64,000 nt of DNA from Ureibacillus chungkukjangi (GCF_003217295.1 NZ_QJTJ01000003.1:124001-188000); one strand, 5' to 3'; shown: positions 36,529 to 46,512, counted from the stretch's first letter. The notes: generated from the letters alone by a model not told the origin. Program-made: numbers and translations.

Positions 36529-36565
36529 TGCCTATACAATCATTTTTGATGTATGGGCATTTTTC
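36529..36565 (+). terminator. Terminator after radA
   Basis: TGCCTATACAATCA pairs imperfectly with TTGATGTATGGGCA (36529-36542, 36546-36559) and is followed by a T run. Confidence 0.82.
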
Positions 36566-36709
36566 TTTTTAATTTTGGGAAGAAATAGAACATATCTTAT
36601 TTTATACAGCTCAGAATATTTTTCCTTGTTTTTAAAATTCTTGAAGTGTTTATAGCGAAAACCGCTGATGAACTATGTATAATTGATAATAAGAAAAGGA
36701 GGTGGGAGC

Positions 36710-37804
36710 ATGTTAAAAAGAGTGATACAAATTGCTTTCTTATTTATCGGAGGAGCGTTAGGTTTTGTTTTCTTACCGCCATTATACGAGTTTATTAATT
36801 TATCATCTAATCCCTGGCTTAACAATCCATATGTATCGGTAGCTTTAGGTGCAATTTTGTTATTCGTTTTATCATTCGCATTATCAGATTACTTTGTGAA
36901 GCTAATTGTTTGGATGGAAGGTATTTTATTTAAAGTGCCTGCAGCAGATCTTTTATTTGGTTCGATTGGGCTGATTGTAGGGTTAATGGTTGCCTTTTTA
37001 ATTGGTTTTGCTTTAGAGCGAATTCAAATCCCAATCATAACTGATTTTATCCCTGTTATATTATCTATTTTACTAGGGTATTTAGGTTTCCGTGTTGGGT
37101 TCACCAAACGTGATGAGCTTAGTCAAATGTTTTCCAAAGCCAATACGGCACAAAAGAAGAAAACCGTCGATTCAGGGTTCACTCAGGTAGAGGAAAAGCA
37201 GTTATACAAATTGTTAGATACGAGTGTCATTATTGATGGTCGAATTGCTGACATTTCATCGACAGGGTTTATTGAAGGTGTTCTTATTGTCCCGCAATTT
37301 GTCCTGACGGAGCTACAACATATTGCAGATTCATCGGATACATTGAAACGTACTCGAGGTCGTAGAGGATTGGATATCTTGAAGAAACTACAAGACGAAC
37401 GTGTTACAACTGTCCAAATATCTGAAGAGGATTTTGAGGATGTACAAGAGGTAGATTTAAAGCTAGTTCGTCTTGCGAAAAAAATGGGTGCTCAAATTTT
37501 AACGAATGATTTCAACCTGAATAAGGTTTGTGACTTACATCATGTCCAAGTATTAAATATTAATGATTTGGCAAATGCCGTAAAACCTGTAGTAATTCCT
37601 GGAGAGGATATGCAGGTAGTTGTCATCAAGGATGGAAAAGAACAAAATCAAGGTGTTGCTTATCTGGATGATGGCACAATGATCGTAGTAGAGGGTGGTA
37701 GAAGCTATATTGGGCAAGCGATTACCGTAACCGTGACAAGTGTCCTACAAACATCGGCGGGGCGAATGATTTTTGCCAAGCCTAAGGACGAACAAGTAGC
37801 ATAA
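36710..37804 (+). CDS. yacL: PIN-TRAM membrane protein YacL
   Basis: The 364-residue protein has four N-terminal membrane helices, a PIN nuclease-like domain (from about residue 165; LLDTSVIIDGRI gives the first acidic residues, LTNDFNLNKV a later one) and a C-terminal TRAM RNA-binding domain. The start ATG 36710 follows a perfect AGGAGGTGGG; the frame from 36683 has none. The family is thought to be an RNA-processing or RNA-binding membrane protein, with no proven substrate. ispD begins 44 bases downstream. Confidence 0.93.
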   Translation: MLKRVIQIAFLFIGGALGFVFLPPLYEFINLSSNPWLNNPYVSVALGAILLFVLSFALSDYFVKLIVWMEGILFKVPAADLLFGSIGLIVGLMVAFLIGFALERIQIPIITDFIPVILSILLGYLGFRVGFTKRDELSQMFSKANTAQKKKTVDSGFTQVEEKQLYKLLDTSVIIDGRIADISSTGFIEGVLIVPQFVLTELQHIADSSDTLKRTRGRRGLDILKKLQDERVTTVQISEEDFEDVQEVDLKLVRLAKKMGAQILTNDFNLNKVCDLHHVQVLNINDLANAVKPVVIPGEDMQVVVIKDGKEQNQGVAYLDDGTMIVVEGGRSYIGQAITVTVTSVLQTSAGRMIFAKPKDEQVA

Positions 37805-37848
37805 TAGAATGGAAAATATAAGGCTTTAACAGATTAGGAAGTGAATTT

Positions 37849-38532
37849 GTGCAATATGAAGTAGTACTCCCGGCAGCAGGAAGCGGAAAACGAATGGGAG
37901 CAGGGCAAAACAAATTGTTTTTACAGCTGGATATGAAACCAATTCTTATCCACACACTAGAAGCCTTTCAAAGCGACGAAAATTGTACAGGTATCTGGCT
38001 TGCTGTTAAACCAGAGGAACGTGAATATATTCGAGGCTTGTTAGAGCAGTATCGTATTACGAAAGTGAAGGGTCTGCCAAATGGAGGGAAAGAAAGACAG
38101 CATTCTGTCCATTCGTGTATTAAAGAAATGCAGCAGGTAGAAATTGTGCTTGTGCATGATGCAGCAAGACCGTTTATAACAAAACCAACTATTTCGCGTT
38201 TAGTAGAGGTAGCTCAAGAAAAAGGGGCTGCCATTGCCGGCGTTAAAGCAAAAGACACAATGAAAAAAGTAAGTGATGGTGTCATTATTGAAACAGTCGA
38301 TCGAGAGAGCTTGTGGATGATTCAAACCCCACAAGCCTTTCGTTTCGATTTGATACAGCAGGCAGAGGACAGAGCTGAAGCGCAGGGCTTCTTAGGAACA
38401 GATGAAGCGATGCTTGTTGAACGTTTAGGACATCAGGTTCACATTGTGGAAAGTACCTATGATAATGTGAAAATAACAACAAAAGAAGATTTAATATTTG
38501 GAGAAGCGATACTAAAGCATCGTAGCAACTAG
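37849..38532 (+). CDS. ispD: 2-C-methyl-D-erythritol 4-phosphate cytidylyltransferase IspD
   Basis: The 227-residue enzyme of the MEP isoprenoid pathway has the nucleotide-binding [10 protein letters not shown] motif at the N-terminus and VHDAARPF for substrate and metal. It starts at GTG 37849 with TAGGAAG upstream. ispF follows 10 bases after its stop, giving consecutive pathway steps. Confidence 0.96.
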   Translation: MQYEVVLPAAGSGKRMGAGQNKLFLQLDMKPILIHTLEAFQSDENCTGIWLAVKPEEREYIRGLLEQYRITKVKGLPNGGKERQHSVHSCIKEMQQVEIVLVHDAARPFITKPTISRLVEVAQEKGAAIAGVKAKDTMKKVSDGVIIETVDRESLWMIQTPQAFRFDLIQQAEDRAEAQGFLGTDEAMLVERLGHQVHIVESTYDNVKITTKEDLIFGEAILKHRSN

Positions 38533-38542
38533 GAGGATAATT

Positions 38543-39019
38543 ATGTTTCGAGTAGGACAAGGATTTGACGTTCATGCATTTGCAGAAGGACGTCCATTAA
38601 TAATTGGTGGGGTTGAAATTCCTCACGAACGTGGGTTACTGGGGCATTCAGATGCAGATGTATTGTTACATACGGTAACGGATGCGGCTCTTGGTGCAAT
38701 TGGAGAAGGGGACATTGGACATCATTTCCCTGATTCAGATCCAGAATTCAAGGATGCAGACAGTGCAAAATTGCTAGAATATATTTGGAATATTGTTGAG
38801 GAAAAAGGCTATGTACTTGGAAATGTTGATTGTACAATCATGGCTCAACGTCCCAAAATGGCTCCGTATATCGAACCGATGCGTAACCGAATCGCAGAGC
38901 TATTAAAAGCAGACCCATCACAGGTGAATGTGAAGGCAACAACTACCGAGAAATTAGGTTTCACTGGTCGTGAAGAAGGAATTGCAGCAATGGCAACGAT
39001 TTTATTAATTAAGAAATAA
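38543..39019 (+). CDS. ispF: 2-C-methyl-D-erythritol 2,4-cyclodiphosphate synthase IspF
   Basis: The 158-residue trimeric zinc enzyme carries GQGFDVHAF (zinc Asp and His near residues 8-10) and [11 protein letters not shown]. It cyclises CDP-ME-phosphate after the IspD/IspE steps. AGGAGG lies 7 bases before ATG. Confidence 0.97.
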   Translation: MFRVGQGFDVHAFAEGRPLIIGGVEIPHERGLLGHSDADVLLHTVTDAALGAIGEGDIGHHFPDSDPEFKDADSAKLLEYIWNIVEEKGYVLGNVDCTIMAQRPKMAPYIEPMRNRIAELLKADPSQVNVKATTTEKLGFTGREEGIAAMATILLIKK

Positions 39020-39222
39020 AATTTTGGTGCATATTTTAGAGAATTAATGGATATTTTAGCCCGAATAAGTGATATCAAAGCATATACCCTTTACTTCAAG
39101 CTGACCCAGCTTTTCATTCTTATTCTTGAATGGTAAAATGTACAAGGTTAACATGAGAAGTGGATTTGCGGCTTCTCAATATATATAACAAACTTTTTGA
39201 ACTAATATAGGAGGCAATAATT

Positions 39223-40683
39223 ATGACGAAGGAAGTTCGTGTTCGTTATGCTCCGAGTCCAACTGGCTTTTTACACATTGGTGGAGCACGTACAGCGTTA
39301 TTTAACTATTTATTTGCAAAACATCACAACGGTAAATTTATCGTACGTATTGAGGATACAGATATTGAACGTAATGTAGAGGGTGGAGAAGCCTCTCAGC
39401 TAGATAACCTTCGTTGGTTAGGAATTACGCCTGATGAGTCAATTGATATTGGTGGACCGTATGCACCATATCGCCAAATGGAACGTTTAGATGTGTATAC
39501 AAAACACGCTGAAGACTTACTAGAGCGTGGAATTGCTTACAAATGCTTCTGTACCTCAGAAGAGCTAGAAGCTTCTCGTGAAGCGCAAAGAGCAAGAGGA
39601 GTGGCAGCACCAACTTATGATGGGAAATGTCGTCACTTAACAAAAGAAGAGGTTGCAGCAAAAGAAGCAGAAGGTATTCCACACACTATCCGTATGCGTG
39701 TGCCTGAAAACACAACTTACCGCTTCACAGATTTAGTGCGTGGTGAAGTAACGTTTGAATCAAAAGACGTTGGTGATTGGGTACTTGTGAAAGCGAACGG
39801 AATTCCAACATATAACTATGCTGTTGTTTTAGATGATCACTTCATGGACATTACGCATGTATTCCGTGGGGAAGAGCATTTATCAAATACTCCAAAACAA
39901 ATGATGATTTTTGATGCATTTGACTGGGAGTATCCACAATACGGTCACATGACATTAATCGTAAATGAAGATCATAAGAAATTATCAAAACGTGACGAGT
40001 CGATTATTCAATTTGTTACGCAATATAAAGAGCTTGGCTATTTACCAGAAGCAATGTTTAACTTCTTTGCCCTTTTAGGCTGGTCTCCAGAAGGAGAAGA
40101 AGAAATCTTCACTAAAGAACAATTCATCGAAATTTTTGATGAAAAACGTCTTTCAAAGTCACCATCTATGTTCGATAAAAATAAACTAACATGGATGAAC
40201 AATCAATATATTAAAAAACTGCCTTTAGAAAAAGTTGTGGAATTATCTTTACCACATTTACAAAAGGCTGGTTTACTTCCACAAGAATTAAACGAAGAGC
40301 AACAACAGTGGGCAACAGCTTTAATCGGTTTATATCATAACCAAATGAGCTTTGGCGCTGAAATTGTTGAGCTTACAAGTTTATTCTTTACAGAAGAAGT
40401 TGAGTATGATGAAGAGGCTAAGGAAGTAATGGCTGGTGAACAAATCCCAGAAGTAATGGCTTCTTTCAAGGCGCAACTTGAAGCGCTTGAAGGCTTCGAT
40501 GCACCATCTATTAAGTCTGCTATTAAAGCAGTTCAAAAAGAAACAGGGCATAAAGGGAAAAACCTATTCATGCCAATTCGTGTAGTAACAACTGGCCAAA
40601 CACATGGTCCTGAATTAGCAGATGCAATTGCTTTAATTGGAAAAGATAAAGCAATCGCACGTATTGAAAAATACGTAAAATAA
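39223..40683 (+). CDS. gltX: Glutamyl-tRNA synthetase GltX
   Basis: The 486-residue class I synthetase has the HIGH motif as HIGGARTAL and the KMSKS motif as KLSKRDES. Length and motifs fit the bacterial non-discriminating GluRS type that also charges tRNA-Gln in Firmicutes lacking GlnRS. The gene has its own 200-base upstream region and is followed by the cysteine T-box rather than cysE. Confidence 0.97.
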   Translation: MTKEVRVRYAPSPTGFLHIGGARTALFNYLFAKHHNGKFIVRIEDTDIERNVEGGEASQLDNLRWLGITPDESIDIGGPYAPYRQMERLDVYTKHAEDLLERGIAYKCFCTSEELEASREAQRARGVAAPTYDGKCRHLTKEEVAAKEAEGIPHTIRMRVPENTTYRFTDLVRGEVTFESKDVGDWVLVKANGIPTYNYAVVLDDHFMDITHVFRGEEHLSNTPKQMMIFDAFDWEYPQYGHMTLIVNEDHKKLSKRDESIIQFVTQYKELGYLPEAMFNFFALLGWSPEGEEEIFTKEQFIEIFDEKRLSKSPSMFDKNKLTWMNNQYIKKLPLEKVVELSLPHLQKAGLLPQELNEEQQQWATALIGLYHNQMSFGAEIVELTSLFFTEEVEYDEEAKEVMAGEQIPEVMASFKAQLEALEGFDAPSIKSAIKAVQKETGHKGKNLFMPIRVVTTGQTHGPELADAIALIGKDKAIARIEKYVK

Positions 40684-40696
40684 CCATTGCAATTGA

Positions 40697-40724
40697 TTGA
40701 CTTTTATTAAAGCTAATGTAAAAT
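40697..40724 (+). promoter_or_regulatory. Sigma-A promoter of the cysS T-box transcript
   Basis: TTGACT (40697-40702), 16 bases, TAAAAT (40719-40724), upstream of the leader. Confidence 0.6.
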
Positions 40725-40769
40725 AAAGTTACTTTAGTCGTAATTGTTAAACATCAAAAATCTGTCAAA

Positions 40770-41110
40770 GCGTTGAGAAGGAGAAGTACATAAAATAAGT
40801 TTTCAAAGAGAGGGTCATCATCGGCTGAAAGTGACCTAGGCCTCTATTTTATGGAAATGCACCTTTGAGCACTTAGCTGAAAATTTTGCGGATGTAATTT
40901 GATTGTCCGCATAAGAAAATACACTGTTACGCCATCCGTGCGTGATAATTCGTATTTTTCTAAGTAGGCGAGTCGAGTCGTCCGGCGTTAACGGACTTTC
41001 GAGTGGAAAGCATTTAACCTTGTGTTTAATGTGCTTTCAAACAGAGTGGAACCACGTATAATAGCGTCTCTGTCTTTTCATGTGAAAAGACAGGGGCGCT
41101 TTTTTATTAA
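40770..41110 (+). promoter_or_regulatory. Cysteine T-box riboswitch leader
   Basis: The 340-base leader has the T-box sequence AGAGTGGAACCACG (41043-41056) that pairs with the uncharged tRNA acceptor end, followed by a strong terminator (41063-41106). The Stem I specifier codon is read as TGC (Cys) at 40858-40860 before ACC. Uncharged tRNA-Cys would stabilise the antiterminator and let cysS be transcribed. Confidence 0.93.
41063..41106 (+). terminator. T-box regulated terminator
   Basis: AGCGTCTCTGTCTTTT pairs with AAAAGACAGGGGCGCT around CATGTG and ends in six T. It competes with the antiterminator that contains the T-box. Confidence 0.93.
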
Positions 41111-41156
41111 AAAAATCAGATTTATAATCTAGTCCATTTCAAAAGGAGAGAGTGAA

Positions 41157-42560
41157 ATGACAATTCAAATATTTAATTCCTTAACAAGACAAAAAGAACC
41201 CTTTGTCCCACTAGAAGAAGGAAAAGTAAAAATGTATGTATGCGGGCCAACTGTATACAACTTCATTCATATCGGGAATGCCCGACCTGTTATTGTATAT
41301 GACACAGTTCGTCGCTACTTCCAATACAAAGGCTTCGAAGTGAAGTACGTTTCAAACTTTACTGACGTTGATGACAAAATCATCAAAGCAGCAAACGAAT
41401 TAGGGGAAGACGTTTTTGAGCTAACAAACCGCTTTATTAATGCATATTTTGAGGATATTACCGCCCTTGGATGCAAAAAAGCAGACGTACATCCTCGTGT
41501 AACGAACCATATGGAAGATATTATCGATTTTATCGGTGTTTTAATCGAAAAAGGCTATGCCTACGAATCACAAGGAGATGTGTATTACCGCACGCGTAAA
41601 TTCGATGGGTACGGGAAATTATCGCATCAACCGATTGATGATTTAAAAGTGGGAGCACGTATTGAAGCTGGTGAAAAGAAGGAAGATCCTCTAGATTTCG
41701 CTCTTTGGAAATCAGCAAAACCAGGTGAAATCAAATGGGAAAGTCCTTGGGGTGAAGGGCGCCCAGGCTGGCATATCGAATGTTCGGTAATGGCTCGCGA
41801 GCATCTTGGAGACACAATTGACATACATGCGGGAGGACAGGATTTAACTTTCCCTCACCATGAAAACGAAATTGCTCAATCGGAAGCTTATACAGGGAAG
41901 GAATTTGCACGCTACTGGATGCACAATGGATATATCAATATCGACAATGAGAAGATGTCTAAATCTCTAGGGAATTTTGTGCTAGTAAATGATATTCGTC
42001 AGCAAATCGATCCACAAGTATTACGTTTCTTTATGCTTTCTGTACATTATCGCCATCCGATTAACTTTGCACAGGATTTAGTTGAGTCGGCTCAAGCTGG
42101 GTTAGAAAGACTGCGTACAGCTTATTCAAATATTCAGTACAGATTATCAGCGTCAACAAACCTGGCTGATAACGGTGGAGAATATTTAGATAAGCTTGAA
42201 GAAGTTAAAAAGCAATTTGAAATTGCGATGGATGATGATTTCAATACTGCAAATGCTATTTCTACACTATTTGAGCTTGCTCGAATTGCAAACATCTACC
42301 TAAACGAAACAAATACAGAAGAACGTGTGCTAAAAGCATTTATCGAAACTTTTGATGCACTTGGTGACGTCCTGGGTATTAAGCTAGTTGTGGAAAACGA
42401 GTTGCTGGATGAAGAAATTGAGGCTTTAATTGAAGAGCGTATTCTGGCACGTAAAAATCGCGATTTCGCTCGTTCAGATGAAATTCGTGACCAGCTTTTA
42501 AACATGAATATTATTTTAGAAGATACACGTCAAGGTACACGTTGGAAACGAGGTTTGTAA
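41157..42560 (+). CDS. cysS: Cysteinyl-tRNA synthetase CysS
   Basis: The 467-residue class I synthetase shows the zinc-site cysteine CGPTVYN, HIGH as HIGNARP, a second zinc Cys in [13 protein letters not shown], and KMSKSLGNF. It lies directly after the Cys T-box. In Bacillus the serine acetyltransferase gene cysE precedes it in this transcript; it is absent here. mrnC starts two bases after its stop. Confidence 0.98.
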   Translation: MTIQIFNSLTRQKEPFVPLEEGKVKMYVCGPTVYNFIHIGNARPVIVYDTVRRYFQYKGFEVKYVSNFTDVDDKIIKAANELGEDVFELTNRFINAYFEDITALGCKKADVHPRVTNHMEDIIDFIGVLIEKGYAYESQGDVYYRTRKFDGYGKLSHQPIDDLKVGARIEAGEKKEDPLDFALWKSAKPGEIKWESPWGEGRPGWHIECSVMAREHLGDTIDIHAGGQDLTFPHHENEIAQSEAYTGKEFARYWMHNGYINIDNEKMSKSLGNFVLVNDIRQQIDPQVLRFFMLSVHYRHPINFAQDLVESAQAGLERLRTAYSNIQYRLSASTNLADNGGEYLDKLEEVKKQFEIAMDDDFNTANAISTLFELARIANIYLNETNTEERVLKAFIETFDALGDVLGIKLVVENELLDEEIEALIEERILARKNRDFARSDEIRDQLLNMNIILEDTRQGTRWKRGL

Positions 42561-42561
42561 A

Positions 42562-42978
42562 ATGGCGCAGCTTCGTATAGAAGATGTAAAACAACTAAAT
42601 GCACTTGCATTAGCTTACATGGGAGATGCTGTTCTCGAACAAAAGGTTCGGGAGCATCTTCTTTTAAGTGGACGAGCTAAGCCCAATCGATTACATAAAG
42701 AGGCAACGAATTATGTATCTGCGAAGGCTCAATCTATGATTGTACATCGTTTAATGGATGAAAATTACTTAACTGAAGAAGAGGTTGCTGTTTTTAAAAG
42801 AGGTCGCAACGCAAAATCAGGATCTGTCCCAAAAAATACGGATGTTCAAACCTATCGTAATAGTTCAGGATTTGAAGCTGTTTTGGGAAGTCTATATTTA
42901 ACAAAGCAATACGAAAGAGTTTATGAAATAATCGATTATGCGATAATAATTGTTGAGCAATCAAAGGGGGCATCATAA
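42562..42978 (+). CDS. mrnC: Mini-ribonuclease III MrnC
   Basis: The 138-residue RNase III catalytic domain has no double-stranded RNA-binding domain. LAYMGDAVLEQKVREHL holds the catalytic acidic residues. It matures 23S rRNA ends in Bacillus. It is tightly packed between cysS and rlmB with abutting stop and start codons. Confidence 0.96.
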   Translation: MAQLRIEDVKQLNALALAYMGDAVLEQKVREHLLLSGRAKPNRLHKEATNYVSAKAQSMIVHRLMDENYLTEEEVAVFKRGRNAKSGSVPKNTDVQTYRNSSGFEAVLGSLYLTKQYERVYEIIDYAIIIVEQSKGAS

Positions 42979-43731
42979 ATGACTGAACATAATAATGAAA
43001 TGATTGCTGGAAAGAACCCTGTACTAGAAGCACTACGTTCAGGAAGAGAAATCAATAAGCTTTGGATAGCAGAAGGCGTCAAGAAGACAGGCATTAACGA
43101 GGTATTAGATTTAGCTCGTGAGCGTGGCGTACTTGTACAATTTGTTCCAAAGAAAAAGGTAGACCAATTATCAAGTGAAAATCACCAAGGAATTGTAGCT
43201 TCTGTTGCAGCTTATAACTATGCGGAGTTAGAGGATTTATTTAAAGCTGCGAAGGCAAAAAATGAAGACCCATTCTTCCTTATACTTGATGAGCTCGAGG
43301 ATCCTCATAATCTAGGTTCAATTATGCGTACTGCCGATGCAATTGGTGTTCATGGCATCATAATTCCAAAAAGACGCGCGGTAGGTTTAACTGCTGTTGT
43401 AGCGAAGGCTTCTACAGGAGCGATTGAACATGTACCTGTCGTACGTGTCACGAACCTTGCGCAAACAGTGGATGAGCTAAAAGAAAATGGCGTTTGGATA
43501 GCGGGAACGGATGCTTTGGGTTCTGCGGATTATCGTAAGATGGATGCGACTTTACCTTTAGCAGTGATAATTGGAAGTGAAGGCCGTGGAATGAGTAGAT
43601 TGTTGAAAGATAAATGTGATTTTTTATATCACCTACCAATGGTCGGTCATGTGAATTCGTTGAATGCTTCAGTAGCTGCAGCCCTTTTAATGTATGAGGT
43701 ATACCGTAAGCGTCAAGAAAAGAATGGATAA
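42979..43731 (+). CDS. rlmB: 23S rRNA (guanosine-2'-O-) methyltransferase RlmB (SpoU/TrmH family)
   Basis: The 250-residue protein has an N-terminal substrate-binding domain ([12 protein letters not shown]) and a SPOUT knot domain with the SpoU motifs [24 protein letters not shown] and [17 protein letters not shown]. It methylates the ribose of a 23S rRNA guanosine. It starts immediately after the mrnC stop. Confidence 0.93.
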   Translation: MTEHNNEMIAGKNPVLEALRSGREINKLWIAEGVKKTGINEVLDLARERGVLVQFVPKKKVDQLSSENHQGIVASVAAYNYAELEDLFKAAKAKNEDPFFLILDELEDPHNLGSIMRTADAIGVHGIIIPKRRAVGLTAVVAKASTGAIEHVPVVRVTNLAQTVDELKENGVWIAGTDALGSADYRKMDATLPLAVIIGSEGRGMSRLLKDKCDFLYHLPMVGHVNSLNASVAAALLMYEVYRKRQEKNG

Positions 43732-43739
43732 GTTGTATC

Positions 43740-44252
43740 ATGCAAACGATTTTAATTGTCGACGGCTACAATATGATTGGGGCATGGAAGGAATTACGAC
43801 CTCTTCGTGATACAAATTTTGAAGAAGCACGCAATCGCTTGCTTGAACTCATGGCTGAATATAAAGCAGCCATGGGGGGGCGATTGATTGTTGTGTTTGA
43901 TGCCCACTTAGTTCCTGGAGTACAACAAACCTATGTACAAAAAGCGGTTGAAATCATTTATACAAGAAAAAATGAAACAGCAGATGAACGGATTGAGAAG
44001 CTAACGAATGAATTAAAGGGACGCAAAATACAAATCTATGTAGCTACCTCCGATATGACAGAACAAAATGTAATCTTCGGAAATGGGGCTCTTCGTAAAT
44101 CGGCAAGAGAGCTAGAAATTGAAATGGAAATTATACAGTCGAATATCACGCAAAAAGTAAAGATAACCCATGATGAGCAGCCTAAATCTAGGATTCAATT
44201 ATCTAAGGAAGTAGAACTAGCTTTTGAAAAATGGAGACGAGGTTTGAAATAA
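43740..44252 (+). CDS. rae1: Ribosome-associated endoribonuclease Rae1 (YacP, NYN domain)
   Basis: The 170-residue NYN/PIN-like nuclease starts with ILIVDGYNMIGAW, whose Asp begins the acidic site; VVFDAH and YVATSDMTEQ add the other acidic residues. In Bacillus Rae1 enters the ribosome A site and cuts translated mRNA. Its start lacks a strong ribosome-binding site, so coupling to rlmB, which ends 8 bases upstream, is likely. It is the last gene of the cysS transcript. Confidence 0.92.
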   Translation: MQTILIVDGYNMIGAWKELRPLRDTNFEEARNRLLELMAEYKAAMGGRLIVVFDAHLVPGVQQTYVQKAVEIIYTRKNETADERIEKLTNELKGRKIQIYVATSDMTEQNVIFGNGALRKSARELEIEMEIIQSNITQKVKITHDEQPKSRIQLSKEVELAFEKWRRGLK

Positions 44253-44257
44253 CTAGG

Positions 44258-44287
44258 TTGACCTATATTTTCCAGTTCCGTTATACT
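44258..44287 (+). promoter_or_regulatory. Sigma-A promoter of sigH
   Basis: TTGACC (44258-44263), 18 bases, TATACT (44282-44287), 38 bases before the sigH start. Bacillus spo0H is likewise read from a sigma-A promoter. Confidence 0.6.
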
Positions 44288-44324
44288 ATTCCTAACACTA
44301 TACGATCGTTATGGGGTGATGCCG

Positions 44325-44969
44325 ATGCTAAAAGAAAGTCAAACACAAGTATTGCAACGATTTGAAGACCTTTCAGATGAACAACTTATTGAAGAAGTAC
44401 ATCACGGAAATACAGAAGCTTTAGATTATTTAATTACGAAGTATCGACTGTTCGTCAAAGCGAAGGCGCGCTCCTATTTTTTAATTGGAGCAGATAAGGA
44501 AGACATCATTCAAGAAGGAATGATAGGTTTATATAAATCAATAAGAGATTTCAAAGGAGACAAGCTGTCCTCTTTTAGAGCGTTTGCGGAGCTTTGTATT
44601 ACACGTCAAATCATTACAGCTATTAAAACAGCGACGCGTCAAAAGCATATTCCACTAAATTCCTATGTATCTCTTGATAAACCAATCTATGATGAAGAAT
44701 CCGATCGGACATTAATGGATGTGATCACCAGCACAGAGTCTGATGATCCGGTGCATTTAATGATTAATCGTGAAGAGTATTCCCATCTTGAAGAAAAAAT
44801 TGGCGAAATATTAAGTGAACTTGAGCAACAGGTGTTAGCTTTATACCTAGATGGACAATCCTATAACGAGATATCAGAAGGATTGAATCGTCACGTTAAG
44901 TCAATCGATAATGCTCTCCAACGTGTAAAGCGTAAGTTAGAGCGTCACCTGGAAATAGGTGACGTTTAA
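44325..44969 (+). CDS. sigH: RNA polymerase sigma factor SigH (Spo0H)
   Basis: The 214-residue sigma-70 family protein has region 2 (DYLITKYRLFVKAKARSYFL, then EDIIQEGMIGLYKSIRDF) and region 4 (SYNEISEGLNRHVKSIDNALQRVKRKL) nearly identical to Bacillus sigma-H, which directs early sporulation and competence genes. Starts at GTG 44316 and ATG 44319 are in frame, but GGGG spacing favours ATG 44325. Confidence 0.96.
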   Translation: MLKESQTQVLQRFEDLSDEQLIEEVHHGNTEALDYLITKYRLFVKAKARSYFLIGADKEDIIQEGMIGLYKSIRDFKGDKLSSFRAFAELCITRQIITAIKTATRQKHIPLNSYVSLDKPIYDEESDRTLMDVITSTESDDPVHLMINREEYSHLEEKIGEILSELEQQVLALYLDGQSYNEISEGLNRHVKSIDNALQRVKRKLERHLEIGDV

Positions 44970-45061
44970 GTGGGGCAACACATTGCTCTTATTGACAGTA
45001 ATAGGTTTAGGTGTTAGTCTTTAAAAGACAAAATGCAAAAAAAATAGGTGAATTTTCAAAA

Positions 45062-45208
45062 ATGCATAAGAAAATCGTTTTATGTTGTGAAAAATGTGGT
45101 TCCAGAAATTATTCAGTTCCTGAAAGAGCAAGTGCAAATGAGCGTCTAGAATTGAAAAAGTTTTGCTCACATTGTAATGAACATACGGTGCATAAACAAA
45201 CTCGATAA
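45062..45208 (+). CDS. rpmG: Ribosomal protein L33 (zinc-binding form)
   Basis: The 48-residue protein begins MHKKIVLCCEKC and carries a second CSHC pair, the zinc-ribbon (C+) form of bL33. The frame is open from 45011, but the extra 17 residues are absent from the family and AGGTGA lies before ATG 45062. It sits between sigH and secE as in Bacillus. Confidence 0.95.
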   Translation: MHKKIVLCCEKCGSRNYSVPERASANERLELKKFCSHCNEHTVHKQTR

Positions 45209-45448
45209 TTTTACTTTCATTCAGAAGTGGTCTCACAATAGTTTAAATGGTCCAATGAATACGAATCGTTCTATGACTCTACACGTATTCAAGCAACTGA
45301 TTGAAGTTAAAGTCTATTTTGCGGATGCCTGTGCCAAGTTTATCAAATGTATTTCTTGAGTTCTCGGCGAACAGACACGCCTACGCATTTGATTTAGTAA
45401 ATTAGATTGAAACATAGAATAGATGATTTGTTCGGAGGTTAAGCTAGA

Positions 45449-45634
45449 ATGGGCAAGATTAAACAGTTTCTATCAGATGTAACATCTGAAATGAGAAAGA
45501 CAAGCTGGCCAAAAAGTAAAGAGCTTACAAAATATACAGTTGTCGTAGTTTCAACGGTAATTGTTATGGCTATCTTTTTTGTGTTAGTAGACTTAGGTGT
45601 TTCAGAACTATTCCGCTGGTATATAGATCTATAA
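45449..45634 (+). CDS. secE: Preprotein translocase subunit SecE
   Basis: The 61-residue protein has an amphipathic cytoplasmic helix (EMRKTSWPKSKEL) and one membrane helix, the minimal Gram-positive SecE. It clamps SecY. CGGAGG lies before ATG. The 240 bases between rpmG and this gene show no clear structure. Confidence 0.96.
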   Translation: MGKIKQFLSDVTSEMRKTSWPKSKELTKYTVVVVSTVIVMAIFFVLVDLGVSELFRWYIDL

Positions 45635-45661
45635 AAAGCATTGTTAATATTTTGAAAATGG

Positions 45662-45690
45662 CCCGTCTTTAAATGTTAACGGGTTTTTTT
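45662..45690 (+). terminator. Short terminator between secE and nusG
   Basis: CCCGT...ACGGG (45662-45666, 45679-45683) followed by seven T. The stem is short, so it may be only partial. Confidence 0.6.
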
Positions 45691-45766
45691 CATTTGTTTC
45701 GTTAATTGTATTATTAAGGTCCATGTGATGAGTGAAGGAGGGACGGACATATAGTCCGGCAACGTT

Positions 45767-46303
45767 ATGGAAAAAAGATGGTATGTAGTTCATACTTATT
45801 CAGGTTATGAAAATCGCGTAAAAGCGAATCTTGAAAAACGTGTTGAAACAATGGGGATGCAAGATAATATTTTCCGTGTAATTGTTCCAGAACACGAAGA
45901 AACAGATTTAAAGGATGGGAAAAAACGTACAGTAATGCGTAAAGTTTTCCCGGGTTACGTATTAGTAGAACAGATTTTAACAGACGAATCATGGTATGTA
46001 GTACGTAATACACCAGGTGTTACAGGATTTATCGGTTCATCAGGCGGCGGTGCAAAACCAACTCCGTTATTACCTGAAGAAGTAGAACGTTTACTACAAC
46101 AAATGGGTATGACGAAATCAACAGTTGGCGAATTAGATATAACTGTTGGAGAAGTAGTAGAGGTATTAGAAGGACCGTTTGCTCATTTCCAAGGTAAAAT
46201 CGAAGAAATTGATGCAGACAAAGGGAAAGTTAAAGTTATTGTTGATATGTTCGGTCGCGAAACAAAGATGGAACTTGACTTCGAACAAATTCAAAAATTA
46301 TAG
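45767..46303 (+). CDS. nusG: Transcription elongation/pausing factor NusG
   Basis: The 178-residue protein has an N-terminal NGN domain (WYVVHTYSGYENRVKANL, FPGYVLVE, VRNTPGVTGFIG) that binds the RNA polymerase clamp and a C-terminal KOW domain (GPFAHFQGKIEEID). GGAGGGACGG is upstream, though unusually far from ATG (about 25 bases), so the ribosome-binding site is not clear. Confidence 0.97.
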   Translation: MEKRWYVVHTYSGYENRVKANLEKRVETMGMQDNIFRVIVPEHEETDLKDGKKRTVMRKVFPGYVLVEQILTDESWYVVRNTPGVTGFIGSSGGGAKPTPLLPEEVERLLQQMGMTKSTVGELDITVGEVVEVLEGPFAHFQGKIEEIDADKGKVKVIVDMFGRETKMELDFEQIQKL

Positions 46304-46342
46304 TTCTTCAACAACGACGATATTTTTGAAATAAGATTTTAC

Positions 46343-46371
46343 TTGCTAATATAATTTAAAAGTGATATCAT
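46343..46371 (+). promoter_or_regulatory. Sigma-A promoter of rplK-rplA
   Basis: TTGCTA (46343-46348), 17 bases, TATCAT (46366-46371), about 140 bases before rplK. Confidence 0.6.
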
Positions 46372-46461
46372 TTCATAGGTCAGACTGTCGTAGCACAGTT
46401 TGTCTAAAAAGAAAATTAATCTTTTAATGTTATCGGCAAATAGCTGACAGACAGATATTGA

Positions 46462-46486
46462 GTGGGAGGGGCAACCCAGTTACCAC
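46462..46486 (+). promoter_or_regulatory. Bulged hairpin in the rplK leader, possible L1 autoregulatory site
   Basis: GTGG/CCAC (46462-46465, 46483-46486) and GGG/CCC (46468-46470, 46475-46477) closed by a GCAA tetraloop flank an asymmetric GA/AGTTA internal loop. Two short helices around an asymmetric loop is the geometry of known L1 mRNA sites. The assignment is inference. Confidence 0.45.
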
Positions 46487-46512
46487 ATCACGGACTTAAG
46501 GAGGTGTGTCTC

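Noticed and set aside
45177-45359. Short frame after rpmG
   Set aside because: It has no ribosome-binding site and no recognisable product, and it overlaps the rpmG end.
46462-46512. Extended L11 start
   Set aside because: The additional residues translate leader hairpin and ribosome-binding site; L11 is 141 residues from GTG 46513.
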